Counted from the first letter of the stretch, positions 1 to 5,859 are shown. The stretch is 7,078 nucleotides of DNA from JANLSE01 sp038214135 (GCA_038214135.1 JBBQSD010000213.1:1-7078); one strand, 5' to 3'. Made by a program: numbers and translations. Notes: generated by a model from the letters alone, not told the origin.

Positions 1-169
1 CCCAAATACGTGCCACCACCCAACGGGCGGCGGGATGTCGTTCAGCGAGCGGCGGAGGGCGAACCTCGTGTTCGCCCAAATACGTGCCACCAACCAAGGT
101 ACCGTCCAGTGTTCTTGTCGATGATATAAAGGGCGAACCTCGTGTTCGCCCAAATACATGCCACCAACC
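1..169 (+). repeat. Three copies of a ~39-bp hairpin-plus-tail repeat at exact 74-bp period
   Basis: Each copy has a 21-bp perfect hairpin (arms GGGCGAAC and GTTCGCCC, loop CTCGT) followed by an 18-bp tail beginning AAATACGTGCCACCA. Full copies lie at 57-95 and 131-169. A copy cut by the window edge lies at 1-21. Hairpins end at 3, 77 and 151, so the period is exactly 74. The 35-bp segments between copies (22-56 and 96-130) look unrelated to each other. The tails differ by only one or two bases (for example ACGTG versus ACATG in the last copy). The geometry is CRISPR-like, but the same hairpin also stands alone at 7026-7046, which points to a dispersed REP-type element. No cas gene is present. 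Confidence 0.75.
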
Positions 170-200
170 CATATCGTTTGCAGCCGTGGCAGGATGTAAG

Positions 201-218
201 GGCACAGCGCGCTGTGCC
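201..218. repeat. Perfect 18-bp palindrome
   Basis: GGCACAGCG is followed directly by its reverse complement CGCTGTGCC. It lies in non-coding DNA after the 74-bp-period array and looks like another dispersed hairpin. It could also be a dimeric protein-binding site; nothing here decides between these. Confidence 0.6.
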
Positions 219-290
219 TCAACAGGTGACCATCCACATCCATTACGGGTCGGGTGCCCTCTGGGCGTTGGTGGGCCACCGCGATCCAAT

Positions 291-326
291 GCGCCATCAT
301 GGCGGGCGAATACAATTCGCCCCTAC
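291..326. repeat. Double hairpin, REP-like
   Basis: Two adjacent hairpins are visible. CGCCAT/ATGGCG lies at 292-304. GGGCGAAT, loop ACA, ATTCGCCC lies at 304-322 and is followed by CTAC. The second shares the GGGCGAA stem with the repeats at 57 and 131 but has a different loop and inner pair, so it belongs to the same general hairpin class. The rest of 170-434 shows no convincing gene. Confidence 0.6.
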
Positions 327-434
327 AATCATTGATGTTCATCGGTGCAAACAGCGCACAATCGGCTACCGCCATCTATCGATCGCAGCTGAGGCATGAC
401 TCACTAGCGTTGGGTACAACCGAGGCTCATTTGG

Positions 435-569
435 GTGGGGGTGTTGGGGCGAACGGAACCGCCCCGACCGCTTGCCGCCCGTAGCGGCAGAAAGCGCCCG
501 CCGTGCGTAGCGGCTCAACTTAAGCGAAGCGACATAATCAAGCTGCGGAGCAGCACAAAAAGGAATATA
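435..569 (+). other. Leader with two hairpins upstream of the GT39-type gene
   Basis: This stretch is open in the frame of the downstream membrane protein from a GTG at 435. Read as protein it is a basic, low-complexity segment unlike an export signal. It holds two hairpins: GGGGCG/CGCCCC (446-451 with 460-465) and TGCCGC/GCGGCA (473-478 with 484-489). The latter has the same arms as the hairpin at 4071-4087. It is therefore more likely an untranslated repeat-rich leader than coding sequence. No convincing -35/-10 pair was found. Confidence 0.5.
560..564 (+). promoter_or_regulatory. Ribosome binding site supporting a TTG start
   Basis: AAGGA lies 5 bases before TTG at 570. No in-frame ATG occurs until deep inside the membrane domain, so this site decides between GTG 435 and TTG 570 in favour of the latter. 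Confidence 0.5.
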
Positions 570-2084
570 TTGTCCAAAGCTGCCACAACCATAAATGTAC
601 TTCTTCCAGCGATACTATTCACGCTGACCCTGAGCTTCTATGCGGCAGTTATTGCCTATACGGGATTTAATGGCCTGTATGGCCAGGACCCATATGGCTA
701 CTATGATTATGCTCGGGCGCTGATTGGCGGTACATCGCTCGCATTGCTGCCACAGGCCAACTATTGGCCGGCTGGGTATCCGGTGATCATCGCGGTATGC
801 ATTGGGCTGCTTGGCGATCAGCCATTGGCGGCGCAGTTGCCCAGTGTGATTGCTGGGGCGGCAGCGGTGGCGCTGATTGCGCTGCTGATCCGCGATCTGG
901 CGCTGCTGGAGCGCCGAACGCCAGAGCAGGCAATGATCGCAGGGCTTATCGCCGGGGGCGTGGCGCTCAGCGGTGGGCAGTATACACAGTGGAGTGTCAG
1001 CGCGATGGCCGATGCGCCAGCACTGTTATGGGCGCTGCTTGCAGTCTGGGCGCTGGTGCGCTGGGCGGGTGCTGTACGGCTGCATTGGCTGCTGCTCGCT
1101 GGCATGGCCTTAGCAGCGGCGATCTCGACACGCTGGATGTATGTTGTGCTGGTGCCAGCCTATGCGCTGTTTGTGTTGGCTGCCGATTTAGGTGAACAGG
1201 AGCCTGCCATTCGCTCTGTTCGTGGCTTGGTTCGTTCGGTGGTGGTGTTCCTGATTGCTGTGCTGATCGGTGTGCTGCCGCAGGTATGGCTCTCACGGGT
1301 TGCCAGCGGTGAGATTGCCCGTTCACACTGGATCAGCGAGTGGTCGCTGCTGAATGCGTTCAGGCGCACATTCACAAGCAGCGATGGTCAGGCGACCTAC
1401 CCGCTGCCGATTGGCCTGTTCTACCTACGGGCCTTTGGGTCGCCACGTATGCTATCGCCGCTGTTCTGGCTGTTGCTGCCGTTTGGCCTGTGGGCGCTCT
1501 GGCGCTGGCGGATGTGGCGTGCTGCCATGCTGTTGTTGAGTTGGGGCGGGTTGGTGTCTATACTCCTGGCTGGATTGCCATATCAGAATGCCCGCTATAC
1601 ACTCGCCCAGATCCCGGTTGTCGCCGGTGTGGCTGGCCTTGGCGCCACATGGGTTTGGGGTGCGCTTCCATGGCTGCGGAGGCCACTGGCCTTGTTCTGC
1701 CTGATCGGTGTGCTTATTGGGAGCTGGTATGGCCTGGGCATTGTGCAGGAGATGGCCGCACGCCAGCAATCGGATCGGGCCACGGCGCGCTGGGTTGAAC
1801 AATCGCTGCCAGCGGGCGCGCACCTGCTGGCGTTTGAACTGACGCTCACACTGCAGCACGAGACGAGCCTAGACGTGCGTGAGCTGTATGGAATCAGCAT
1901 TGCTCAGCTTGAAGCTGAAGTTGCGCTGCCTCGCCCGCTGTTTCTGCTTGTCGAAACCAGCAAACTTCGGCGGCAATGGGCTGGAACGGCGCTTGAGGGC
2001 AGCTATGTGTGGCTGCGGGATGGACCGGGGCTGAGCGAGCTGGGGCGGATGAATGGCTATGCGCTGTATCGGGTTGGGAAATAG
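570..2084 (+). CDS. Multi-pass membrane glycosyltransferase, GT-C fold, GT39/ArnT-like
   Basis: Predicted 504-residue integral membrane protein (549 if started at GTG 435). A first hydrophobic helix at about residues 9-31 is followed by an acidic outer loop, GQDPYGYYDYAR, around residues 38-49. Its Asp40 sits where GT-C enzymes of the PMT/ArnT type carry the catalytic acidic residue. Many further hydrophobic segments follow. They include MADAP at 146-150 and QNARY at 339-343, which resemble the recurrent (D)xP and RY motifs of GT39-like proteins. From about residue 400 a soluble C-terminal region continues to the end. The family uses polyprenyl-phosphate-linked sugars on the outer membrane face; the actual donor and acceptor cannot be read from sequence. 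The stop codon TAG is itself part of the AGGAGTC heptad repeat at 2083. A GT4 gene follows after 326 bp in the same direction. Confidence 0.8.
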   Translation: MSKAATTINVLLPAILFTLTLSFYAAVIAYTGFNGLYGQDPYGYYDYARALIGGTSLALLPQANYWPAGYPVIIAVCIGLLGDQPLAAQLPSVIAGAAAVALIALLIRDLALLERRTPEQAMIAGLIAGGVALSGGQYTQWSVSAMADAPALLWALLAVWALVRWAGAVRLHWLLLAGMALAAAISTRWMYVVLVPAYALFVLAADLGEQEPAIRSVRGLVRSVVVFLIAVLIGVLPQVWLSRVASGEIARSHWISEWSLLNAFRRTFTSSDGQATYPLPIGLFYLRAFGSPRMLSPLFWLLLPFGLWALWRWRMWRAAMLLLSWGGLVSILLAGLPYQNARYTLAQIPVVAGVAGLGATWVWGALPWLRRPLALFCLIGVLIGSWYGLGIVQEMAARQQSDRATARWVEQSLPAGAHLLAFELTLTLQHETSLDVRELYGISIAQLEAEVALPRPLFLLVETSKLRRQWAGTALEGSYVWLRDGPGLSELGRMNGYALYRVGK

Positions 2085-2103
2085 GAGTCAGGAGTCAGGA
2101 GTC
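2083..2103 (+). repeat. Heptad tandem repeat, three AGGAGTC units
   Basis: Three exact AGGAGTC units follow one another and continue as AGAAT. The 26-base block 2083-2108 is the exact reverse complement of 4366-4391. Both blocks directly follow a gene's stop codon in the same orientation relative to that gene. Confidence 0.85.
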
Positions 2104-2118
2104 AGAATTGCAGATCCC

Positions 2119-2144
2119 GTAGAGACGCTCCGGCAGAGCGTCTG
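2119..2144 (-). repeat. CAGACGC hairpin repeat, copy A
   Basis: AGACGCTC (2123-2130) pairs with GAGCGTCT (2136-2143) around CGGCA, with GTAG on the left. Read on the minus strand, it is the same element as 2303-2328 and a relative of 4230-4254. Confidence 0.7.
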
Positions 2145-2233
2145 ATGGGGATTGAGGAAATAATGGGAGGCCTCCTCAATCCGCAGGCTGATGGATTTTT
2201 ATAAATGAATCGGGTCGTGTTCGGCTGCGTGTA

Positions 2234-2284
2234 TGGAGTGCGGCAGCATGGCTGCCGCAGCGCAAGCATGGCTTGCGCGCTCCA
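2234..2284. repeat. Predicted three-way-junction repeat
   Basis: An outer stem TGGAGTG/CGCTCCA (2234-2240 with 2278-2284, one G-U pair) encloses two perfect hairpins. CGGCAGC-ATG-GCTGCCG lies at 2241-2257 and GCGCAAGC-ATG-GCTTGCGC at 2260-2278. The two arms share the loop ATG and have different stems. No flanking open frame makes it coding. It is most likely a mobile non-coding repeat; a structured RNA is possible. Confidence 0.6.
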
Positions 2285-2302
2285 CATGCTTGATCGGCAT
2301 TC

Positions 2303-2328
2303 CAGACGCTCCAGCGGAGCGTCTCTAC
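2303..2328 (+). repeat. CAGACGC hairpin repeat, copy B
   Basis: AGACGCTCC (2304-2312), loop AGC, GGAGCGTCT (2316-2324), then CTAC. It is followed directly by heptad repeats, the same order as at 4230-4391. Confidence 0.7.
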
Positions 2329-2391
2329 CCTGTATCCTGAAAGCTGATAGCTCTATTCTGACTCCTGACTGCTGACTCCTGAATACTCGGT
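2329..2391 (+). repeat. Nine degenerate heptads, consensus about NCTGANT
   Basis: Reading in sevens from 2329 gives CCTGTAT, CCTGAAA, GCTGATA, GCTCTAT, TCTGACT, CCTGACT, GCTGACT, CCTGAAT, ACTCGGT. The 7-base phase holds throughout without indels, typical of short tandem heptamer arrays. It ends 19 bases before the GT4 start codon. Confidence 0.75.
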
Positions 2392-2410
2392 TATCTCAGA
2401 AAGCACGCAT

Positions 2411-3520
2411 ATGCACATTGGCCTCATTATTCCAGGTTTCAGTGCCGATGAATACGATTGGTGTATTCCTGTGGTGCTGCATCTTGTGCGGCGGCTGGCG
2501 CGTGATCACGATGTGACGATCATTGCACTGCGCTACCCGCCTCGCATTGGGCAGTACCATGTGGCTGGCGCGACGGTTCATGCGCTTGGTGGTGCGGATG
2601 TTGCTGGCCCACGGCGTGGGTTGTTGCTCGCCAATGCACTCACTCGCCTGCTGCATATCGGGCGGGCCAGGCGTTTCGATGTGCTGCACGCACTGTGGGC
2701 CGATGAGCCAGGCTTTGTGGCGGTGATAGCCGGGCGATTACTGCATATACCAAGCCTGGTTTCGCTGATGGGTGGCGAGTTGGTGGCCTTGCCTGAGCTT
2801 GGCTATGGCGGGCGGCTGAGTCTGCTGAACCGCGTTCTGAGCGGGTTAGCATTGCGCCACGCAACCACTGTTTCGGTTGGTTCGCGCTATTTGGAAGCAG
2901 TGGCCCAGCCGTTTATGCCAGGGCGCAGCCTCCAGCGGCTTGCACTAGGGGTGGAGCCGGATTTCTTTGCTCCGCAGGGGCCGCAGATCGAGCTTGGGCG
3001 TGGCCCACAGCTGCTGGCGGTTGGCGGGTTGGTGCCGGTGAAGGGCCAGGCGACATTGATCCAGGCATTGGCAGAGATGCAGGGAGCAGCGGCACAGGCA
3101 CGCTTGCATCTGGTTGGTAGCGGGCCGCAGCAGCTCGAACTGGCCACACTCGCTCAGGGCTTGGGTGTGCAGCAGCGGGTGATGATGCATGGGGCCGTGC
3201 CGCACGAACAGTTGCCGGAATACTATCGCGCCGCCGATCTGTGCCTGCTTGGATCGCGCTATGAGAGCCAGTGTATGGCGGTGGTTGAGGCGGCCGCCTG
3301 TGGCCGTGTGACGGCAGGATCGGCGGTTGGGATGATGCCAGAACTTGGCCTACCGACGCCACCAGGCGATGCACAGGCACTCGCGGCATTGGTATCGGGT
3401 TTGCTTGCTGTGCCAGAACGGCTGCGGGCGCTTGGCGTGCAGCGACGGTTACTGGTTGAACAGCGTTACAGCATGGTGCAGACGGTGCAGAGCCTTGAGC
3501 AATTGTATTGGGCGAGGTAG
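2411..3520 (+). CDS. Glycosyltransferase family 4 (GT-B fold)
   Basis: Predicted 369-residue cytosolic glycosyltransferase. The N-terminal Rossmann half starts MHIGLIIPGF with a conserved-type GF near residue 9. The C-terminal donor-binding half carries VGGLVPVKG (204-212), LHLVGSGP (232-239), HGAVPHEQLPEYYRAAD (260-276) and the EX7E motif Glu285...Glu293 within RYESQCMAVVEAAACG. Lys211 is the usual nucleotide-phosphate contact of retaining GT4 enzymes. Length is normal and the frame is intact. The family moves a sugar from a nucleotide-sugar to a lipid or glycan acceptor; the sugars here are unknown. The motif variant ESQCMAV replaces the more usual EGFGLV, hinting at a distinct subfamily. 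The ribosome site before ATG 2411 is weak (AGAAAG). A role in the same surface-glycan pathway as the upstream membrane transferase is inferred from adjacency only. Confidence 0.88.
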   Translation: MHIGLIIPGFSADEYDWCIPVVLHLVRRLARDHDVTIIALRYPPRIGQYHVAGATVHALGGADVAGPRRGLLLANALTRLLHIGRARRFDVLHALWADEPGFVAVIAGRLLHIPSLVSLMGGELVALPELGYGGRLSLLNRVLSGLALRHATTVSVGSRYLEAVAQPFMPGRSLQRLALGVEPDFFAPQGPQIELGRGPQLLAVGGLVPVKGQATLIQALAEMQGAAAQARLHLVGSGPQQLELATLAQGLGVQQRVMMHGAVPHEQLPEYYRAADLCLLGSRYESQCMAVVEAAACGRVTAGSAVGMMPELGLPTPPGDAQALAALVSGLLAVPERLRALGVQRRLLVEQRYSMVQTVQSLEQLYWAR

Positions 3521-3525
3521 CTGAG

Positions 3526-3541
3526 GAGTTAAGGGGAACTC
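3526..3541 (+). terminator. Possible weak hairpin after the GT4 gene
   Basis: GAGTT (3526-3530) can pair with AACTC (3537-3541), or alternatively CTGAG (3521-3525) with CTCAG (3539-3543). There is no T-run, so a true intrinsic terminator is doubtful. Confidence 0.2.
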
Positions 3542-3548
3542 AGGCTAT

Positions 3549-3600
3549 GTCACCCTGAGCGCGGTGGAGTCTCGTCAAGAGGACACGAGATGCCTGTCCC
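3549..3600 (+). repeat. Dispersed-repeat-like segment with a TCTCGT/ACGAGA hairpin
   Basis: The segment runs TGTCACCCTGAGCG... and contains TCTCGT (3570-3575) pairing with ACGAGA (3585-3590). The CACCCTGAGCG...TCTCGT wording resembles an interspersed repeat I associate from memory with Chloroflexota intergenic regions. There is no second copy in this window, so this is recognition rather than proof. The following 3601-3640 is AT-rich and otherwise featureless. Confidence 0.4.
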
Positions 3601-3683
3601 AAATTAGCTATTTACATTATCTATTTATAGGATGTAGCTTCAATGGGGGCCAGAATAGCGCGTAGATTCACCAATACTCATAG

Positions 3684-4055
3684 CAAGCTTGCACCCGTTG
3701 GATGGCGAGCGCACCAATTGAACGCGATGAGATGCTGTTCATTCATCTATTCAGTCGCAGTGGTCGGCGGATTGGCCAGGTTGATGTTGTGCTTGGTGGT
3801 GCTAACAATCCAGCGCAACAATGGCAACCACAGCGTTTTCAGCTCCAGGAAGTCACGATCCCGATTTAGGATTCCATTGATGATGTCGCCTGGGTTGCAA
3901 TGGGAATATATAACCCGCAAACCATGCAGCGATTACCGCTTCTTGGTTCAATACCACCAACACATGCGCCAGATGCAGGCGGTAATGTGGTGATTGTACA
4001 GTTTGATCAATCACCAGAGGCATCGACGGATCGGCTTGTTCAGAAGATGCACTGA
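3684..4055 (+). pseudogene. C-terminal remnant of a GT39-associated membrane protein, broken by a TAG
   Basis: One frame stays protein-like across a single in-frame stop, TAG at 3867-3869. Before it the frame reads ...RWMASAPIERDEMLFIHLF and GQVDVVLGGANNP...QEVTIPI. After it, DSIDDVAWVAMGIYNPQTM and RLPLLGSIPPTHAP, ending ...DRLVQKMH at TGA 4053-4055. The pattern APIERD..FIHLF...WQP...VTIPI...GIYNPQT.QRLP matches, from memory, the beta-sandwich region near the C-terminus of large Chloroflexota membrane glycosyltransferase-like proteins. Gln before DSIDD would fit well, so CAG to TAG is a likely lesion. Further stops in this frame (3663-3665, 3681-3683) and the absence of any membrane part upstream show that the 5' portion is lost. 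It probably follows a deletion or repeat insertion. The family assignment is moderate; the broken-gene call is stronger. Confidence 0.6.
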
Positions 4056-4070
4056 TGTGATTTGTTTGTA

Positions 4071-4142
4071 TGCCGCTGCGCGCGGCAGGCGGTTAGGGCG
4101 GTCTCGTCCACCCTAACAACCCACGCTCGGGGCATCGCCCCG
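4071..4142. repeat. Cluster of three adjacent hairpins
   Basis: TGCCGC/GCGGCA lies at 4071-4087. GTTAGGG-c-GG pairs with CC-a-CCCTAAC across 4092-4117. CGGGGC-ATC-GCCCCG lies at 4128-4142. The first has the same arms as 473-489. The cluster is non-coding and sits where the plus-strand remnant and the minus-strand hydrolase gene converge. A structured dispersed repeat is most likely; it may also slow transcription, but no T-run follows. Confidence 0.6.
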
Positions 4143-4229
4143 AACCCCAAATGTGCCTTTGTGGCGTTGCAAGGATCTTAGGTCATGCCTCGGCTACGAT
4201 CAATATGTGATTGTGGCTATTCTTTTGGT

Positions 4230-4254
4230 CAGACGCAATATCTTGCGTCTCTAT
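4230..4254 (+). repeat. CAGACGC hairpin repeat, copy C
   Basis: AGACGCAA (4231-4238), loop TATC, TTGCGTCT (4243-4250), then CTAT. The ends match copies A and B, while the inner pairs differ (CAA/TTG instead of CTC/GAG), so pairing is preserved by changes on both arms. Confidence 0.6.
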
Positions 4255-4270
4255 GGATTCGTACCTTTAT

Positions 4271-4400
4271 GCTCGGTTCTCGGCTCTTGGTTCTTGGTTC
4301 TTGGTTTTGTTCAACATTCTGACTTCTGACTCCTGACTTCTGACTCCTCGGTCTCGGCTCTTGGTATTCTGACTCCTGACTCCTGACTCCTCGGTTCTCT
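4271..4400 (+). repeat. Mixed heptad arrays (TTCTTGG-type and CTGACTC-type)
   Basis: From 4275 five heptads run GGTTCTC, GGCTCTT, GGTTCTT, GGTTCTT, GGTTTTG. From 4318 come TCTGACT, TCTGACT, CCTGACT, TCTGACT, CCTCGGT. From 4368 come TCTGACT, CCTGACT, CCTGACT, CCTCGGT. The block 4366-4391 is the exact reverse complement of 2083-2108. The array ends within a few bases of the hydrolase stop codon (4402-4404). Confidence 0.8.
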
Positions 4401-4401
4401 C

Positions 4402-5859
4402 CTACGCTGCATCGATCTCCAGATCCTCTGCTACCTCGAACACGCTATTGATCGCGCCTGGTGCGTTTTTTGCGCTGCGTGCCGCCGTTACCTGCACCTG
4501 ATACAGGCCAGGATCGAGGTGTGGCAGCGCAACCTCAACCGACTGTGTAGCCAGGGCCGTCACTGTGGTTTTGATTGGCGCACTGGCTGTGTCAACACGC
4601 CTTACTGTTACGGCCAGTTGGCGCTTGGTACTCCCAGGGCCAGCAAGTTGCACACTGATCTGTGGGCCATCGGCAGCACTTACCAATGGATTCACGCGCA
4701 CATTGATCGCCGGAATAGGCTTCTCATTGCCCAGATGCGCGATTGGCAGCCCCGATGCCAACGTAACAATTGTCTGCAACACCGGATCAATTGTCTGAAC
4801 ATTATTCGTCAGCCAGCCATGCTGTTCAACAGCAAAACGGGCATCGGTTGGCTTCAATTCCGGCGGAATGGCGGCGAAGCGTGGCACCGTTCCATCGCCA
4901 TCGCCGGTTTGACCATCAAAACCATTTGGCAACGAAAAACGTGTTTGCACTTTCCCATTGCTGCGCGCCACCGAAAGCAAGGTATCCTGAGCCACACCGA
5001 CCCAGGGAATCGTTTGGGTTTGGTAGGCCGGGTTGGCCCGATTGGCCTTGGCGGCATTCCAGATCACCTCGTGAAAATCGTGCCTGGCAGCGGCAGCCCG
5101 TGCCCGATCCAGATTCGGGACATCCGCTTCGCCAATCCGCACCGTGCTGCCATCCTCAAGTTGCAGCGTCTGATAGACCGGCAGTAGCTGGTGGGTGGAT
5201 GTGAGTGCGCGCACAACCGATGTAAAATCGGAGAGGCCGATCTTCTTGCCATTGCAGATCGATTCGACGGCATCGACCGAGCCCCAGTGTGGGGTGCCAA
5301 TCGTGATCAGCGCCAGCGTCTTCCGCCAGCCTTCCAGCACTTCGACATAATAGCGGGCAATCAGGCCACCCATGCTATGGCCGATCAGAATAGCCTGTGC
5401 ATCCGATTGGCCACTGCTCGCACGCCAGCGCGGGAGCTGCTGTTCAATGAATGTGCCAAGCTTGCGCGCATTTGCCCGATTATCGCGCCGCCAATCGTAG
5501 GGAAATGTAAAGAAATTCGCCTTCTCGGATGGTTGGAGAATAGAACCCTCGGTGACATCAAAAAAGCTCTTGATTCGCTCATAGAATGGGCTATACCCGG
5601 CCTGAGTGACAACCCGTGGAATGGCATGCAGATCCGCAATCAGTTTGTTTGCCACCACACCATCATTCAGCTCATGCTGCCAATCATCATCGCGTAGCGT
5701 GAGATCGGCAATCGAGCCAGCGCTGATCAATGCCTTGAGCGCCTGCCAGAACGGAATATTCGAGAGCGTCCAGATATCCTTACCGCCCTTCTGGAGCTGG
5801 CTGCCCATAATGCCAGGTAGAAAGATCAACAGATGCCGCATCGGTTGTTTGGTGGTCAC
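4402..5859 (-). CDS. LCAT-like alpha/beta hydrolase (lipase/acyltransferase) with C-terminal beta-rich domain
   Basis: Predicted 485-residue protein. The order of motifs fits the lecithin:cholesterol acyltransferase-like alpha/beta hydrolase family: oxyanion-side FLPGIMGS (13-20), FPYDWRRD (119-126), nucleophile elbow GHSMGG with Ser162, GTPHWGS (188-194), acid TGDGDGTVP (318-326; Asp320 or Asp322), and His347 in VEQHGW. The family cleaves or transfers fatty acyl groups of lipids; the substrate here is unknown. No convincing signal peptide is seen, so a cytosolic location is likely. Residues about 385-478 form a separate beta-strand-rich domain (INVRVN...SVQLAG...LAVTVRR...YQVQVTA) that the core fold does not need. 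The start is GTG 5859, chosen because of the strong AAAGGAGG site 6 bases upstream; ATG 5841 is the alternative. It overlaps the caspase-like gene by 4 bp and is surely co-transcribed with it. Confidence 0.85.
   Translation of the reverse strand: MTTKQPMRHLLIFLPGIMGSQLQKGGKDIWTLSNIPFWQALKALISAGSIADLTLRDDDWQHELNDGVVANKLIADLHAIPRVVTQAGYSPFYERIKSFFDVTEGSILQPSEKANFFTFPYDWRRDNRANARKLGTFIEQQLPRWRASSGQSDAQAILIGHSMGGLIARYYVEVLEGWRKTLALITIGTPHWGSVDAVESICNGKKIGLSDFTSVVRALTSTHQLLPVYQTLQLEDGSTVRIGEADVPNLDRARAAAARHDFHEVIWNAAKANRANPAYQTQTIPWVGVAQDTLLSVARSNGKVQTRFSLPNGFDGQTGDGDGTVPRFAAIPPELKPTDARFAVEQHGWLTNNVQTIDPVLQTIVTLASGLPIAHLGNEKPIPAINVRVNPLVSAADGPQISVQLAGPGSTKRQLAVTVRRVDTASAPIKTTVTALATQSVEVALPHLDPGLYQVQVTAARSAKNAPGAINSVFEVAEDLEIDAA
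5856..5859 (-). other. GTGA start/stop overlap of the two-gene operon
   Basis: On the minus strand the hydrolase start GTG (5859-5857) overlaps the caspase-like stop TGA (5858-5856). This arrangement favours translational coupling. Confidence 0.85.

Larger units (their letters stand above)
2083..2380. repeat. 298-bp compound element with nested inverted repeats
   Basis: The outer arms are 2083-2108 and 2355-2380, which are reverse complements at 25 of 26 positions. The inner arms are 2119-2144 and 2303-2328, which match as reverse complements at 23 of 26, all three differences falling in the loop of an internal hairpin. Inside lie a hairpin at 2151-2180 (ATTGAGGA/TCCTCAAT) and a three-way-junction-like fold at 2234-2284. 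The left arm begins within the stop codon of the upstream gene. It encodes no protein. It looks like a MITE-like or REP-cluster element, but no target-site duplication is evident. Confidence 0.7.

Noticed and set aside
1..169. Calling the left-edge array a CRISPR
   Set aside because: Only two spacers are visible, there are no cas genes, and the repeat core is also found as a solitary hairpin at 7026. It is kept as a repeat with the alternative noted.
84..484. Overlapping short open frames on the plus strand in the left intergenic region
   Set aside because: They run through hairpin repeats, overlap one another in different frames and show no protein-like pattern.
2913..3389. Antisense open frame of 158 codons opposite the GT4 gene
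   Set aside because: It is a GC-rich shadow of a well-supported coding frame. The same holds for antisense frames within 818-1900 and for the plus-strand frames opposite the hydrolase and protease genes.
3643..3993. Open frame of 116 codons on the plus strand
   Set aside because: It is out of frame with the recognisable protein signal of the broken gene at 3684-4055, and its product resembles no family.
4092..4142. Bidirectional intrinsic terminator between the convergent units
   Set aside because: The hairpins are strong, but neither side is followed by a T-run, and similar hairpins occur elsewhere as dispersed repeats.
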